This document shows positions 62,666-64,000 of a stretch of DNA of 64,000 nt, piece after piece. Where the stretch lies: the NCBI RefSeq assembly GCF_014650115.1, contig NZ_BMUI01000001.1:62001-126000 (forward strand). The letters run 5' to 3'. Within the stretch, counting starts at the first letter, position 1. Every line of letters begins with the position of its first letter. The DNA comes from Streptomyces olivaceoviridis (GTDB lineage Bacteria; Actinomycetota; Actinomycetes; Streptomycetales; Streptomycetaceae). The notes under the pieces are model-generated. The model had not been told where the DNA came from, ran no database searches, and was given only the letters and a program-made list of their open reading frames with translations. A program made the position numbers and the translations under genes.

Positions 62666-63834
62666 GCGTAGAACGCCGCGTTCGGGTACGAGGCGACGAG
62701 GCTGGCCACCGACCGGTTGTACGTGTTGGTCGAGTGGTAGCTCACGTACGGCACGCCCCGGCTGTCCCGGTACGTGACGATCATCGAGTGGTCCTTGGAC
62801 CCGTCCCGGTTGAAGTCCATCTGGAGCACGTCGCCGAGGTCCATCTGGTAGACGTTGGCGAGGCTGGTGGCGCGCTTCGAGGACAGGGCGAACCAGGAGA
62901 ACTCGTTGACGCCGACGAACGAGTCCGACTGGATGTCGGCGGTGCCGAACCACTTCTTCCAGTCGTACGTGTAGCCGGGCACGTGCTTCCAGCCGCCGGC
63001 CTTCAGGACCTGGCTGACGAAGTTGGTGCAGTCACCGCCGGCCCCCTGCCCGTTGAAGTCCGGGTAGGCGGGGTTGTACTTGTTCCAGTACTTCTGCGCG
63101 TACGCGACCATGGCCTTGTAGTCGTAGCCGGTCGCGGAGAAGTTCTTCTTGTTGACCGGTGCGGGCCAGGTGGTGGCGGCACGGGCCGCGGAGGGCGGGC
63201 CGTCGTCCGCGGTGGCGGTCTTCACCGAGGTGACGGCGGGCTTGGCGACCTGGTTCACCGCGAGGTAGCCGTCGTCGGTGTCCCGGATGCCGGTGAGCCG
63301 CCAGGTGCCGTGCCGGTCGGCCTGGAAGGTCAGCTCGTGGTGGGCCTGGAAGCCGGTCGACTTCGGTCCCTTGGCGGTGGCCTCGCCATAGGTCAGCGAC
63401 GTGGTCTCGGTGACGGCGACCTTGGCGTGCCGGCCCTTCACCCGGGTCGCGTCGAGCGTGACCTTGGTGCTGCCCGCGCGGTACGTCTCGCCCAGCCGGG
63501 CCAGCCGGCCACGGCGGTCACGCAGCTCGTCCAGCGCGGACTTCTCCTGGCGGGTCTGCCCGCCGGACAGGCGCACGGAACCGGAGAAGCCGGACGTGTG
63601 CCGGGTCTCCGCCTTCCCGGCGCCCTCCACGAGGGCCTGCGTGCGGTCGGTGAAGACCGCGTCGGCCAGCCGCTGGAAGGTCGCTTTGGTCGCCGCGTCC
63701 ACCGTCGGGTCGTCGGTCACCGCCGCACCGGCGCTCCAGTTGGGCACCAGGGCCACGCCGGCGACCACCGAGGCGGCCGCGGCGGTGACTATGGCCGTGC
63801 GGCGCCGCCCACGGCTCAGTCTTCTAGATTTCAA
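62653..63834 (-). CDS. Secreted Amidase_6-domain protein
   Basis: 393 residues, TTG 63832-63834 with GGGGAA nearby. Signal peptide (TAIVTAAAASVVAGVALVP). A large N-terminal region (40-225) of mixed structure, then the putative amidase domain: YDYKAMVAYAQKYWNKYNPA, GGDCTNFVSQVLKAGGW with the catalytic Cys, and DHSMIVTYRDSRGVPYVSYH with the His. NlpC/P60-like fold; it may hydrolyse cell-wall peptides, but the family is uncharacterised. Confidence 0.9.
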   Translation of the reverse strand: MKSRRLSRGRRRTAIVTAAAASVVAGVALVPNWSAGAAVTDDPTVDAATKATFQRLADAVFTDRTQALVEGAGKAETRHTSGFSGSVRLSGGQTRQEKSALDELRDRRGRLARLGETYRAGSTKVTLDATRVKGRHAKVAVTETTSLTYGEATAKGPKSTGFQAHHELTFQADRHGTWRLTGIRDTDDGYLAVNQVAKPAVTSVKTATADDGPPSAARAATTWPAPVNKKNFSATGYDYKAMVAYAQKYWNKYNPAYPDFNGQGAGGDCTNFVSQVLKAGGWKHVPGYTYDWKKWFGTADIQSDSFVGVNEFSWFALSSKRATSLANVYQMDLGDVLQMDFNRDGSKDHSMIVTYRDSRGVPYVSYHSTNTYNRSVASLVASYPNAAFYAYRT

Positions 63835-63943
63835 TGATGTTCCCCTCTACGCCGGTACACCTACCGGGCGAGGGGCATCTTCGCACGCCGTGTGCGTCGG
63901 TTGTGAAGGGGGTTGCACAAGTGGAATCCCCGGTGCGCGCCCG

Positions 63944-64000
63944 TCACTTGACGACCGCCGACCAGTCGGGCGACTGCGCCGGGTCGAGGCTGCGCAGGGC
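63944..64000 (-). CDS. Unidentified protein, C-terminal end only (runs off the window)
   Basis: Eighteen codons (ALRSLDPAQSPDWSAVVK) and TGA 63944-63946 on the - strand; the gene enters from beyond base 64000. Codon use is normal for the region. Too short to identify; the spacing (109 bp to the Amidase_6 start) leaves room for that gene's own promoter. Confidence 0.5.
   Translation of the reverse strand, partial: ALRSLDPAQSPDWSAVVK

Overview
The window is high-GC actinobacterial DNA, almost certainly a Streptomyces chromosome. Third codon positions are nearly all G or C, GTG/TTG/CTG starts are common, several genes look leaderless, and gene content and order resemble the Streptomyces coelicolor SCO2300-SCO2325 region (Nif3, steroid-type dehydrogenases, a cobalamin ECF transporter with an SCO2322-family protein). 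This is core-type DNA: no insertion sequence, phage module or CRISPR array was found. About 66 protein genes are supported, three of them apparently frameshifted and two cut by the window edges, plus one tRNA-Val, three riboswitches (TPP, cobalamin, Mn2+), several operators and several repeat tracts.

Layout. 1-2.8 kb: zinc-ribbon protein, Nif3/DUF34, two Streptomyces hypotheticals. 2.8-5.9 kb: SDR, zinc alcohol dehydrogenase and MaoC hydratase operon with a KstR-type box upstream. 6.1-11.2 kb: a histidine kinase and a NarL-type regulator separated by a secreted GH54 arabinofuranosidase and a TOPRIM protein. 11.4-17.9 kb: exporter, methyltransferase, murein amidase, DUF5336 membrane protein, Rv3520c-like F420 enzyme, lipoprotein. 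18-22 kb: glycosyltransferase/methyltransferase/toroid operon divergent from a KstR-like TetR regulator. 22-26.4 kb: an apparently orphan TPP riboswitch, two frameshifted genes, ferredoxin + aldehyde dehydrogenase, and a divergent metallo-beta-lactamase-fold hydrolase. 26.5-30.4 kb: four-gene operon XRE - ImmA/IrrE - MAB_1171c-type membrane protein - FAD monooxygenase behind a 16-bp palindrome. 31-37.1 kb: cobalamin riboswitch and a five-gene vitamin B12 uptake operon. 37.4-42.6 kb: lysozyme-like protein, lipase, YoaK protein, then the divergent CYP125/FadA5 pair flanked by KstR-type boxes. 42.6-49.7 kb: DUF397 remnant, extreme repeat protein, MHS transporter, O-methyltransferase, FHA protein, DUF1992, a paralogous disordered pair. 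49.8-64 kb: GNAT, MFS-MarR fusion, peptidoglycan-binding protein, HAD phosphatase, Mn exporter with Mn riboswitch, secreted HNH nuclease, DedA, DoxX with iron box, PanE-like reductase, tRNA-Val, lipoprotein, envelope proteins and an Amidase_6 protein.

Two systems stand out. First, a dispersed KstR-type sterol/lipid catabolic set: the regulator, SDR/ADH/MaoC, CYP125 and FadA5, with TNNAACNNGTTNNA boxes at the right promoters; the ferredoxin/ALDH unit and the F420 enzyme are likely functional partners without such boxes. Second, a riboswitch-controlled B12 operon that begins with two membrane-anchored extracellular proteins which may together mimic the two domains of animal intrinsic factor/transcobalamin and feed an ECF transporter. 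The XRE/ImmA/membrane/FAD cassette is the best candidate for an undescribed signalling or stress system.
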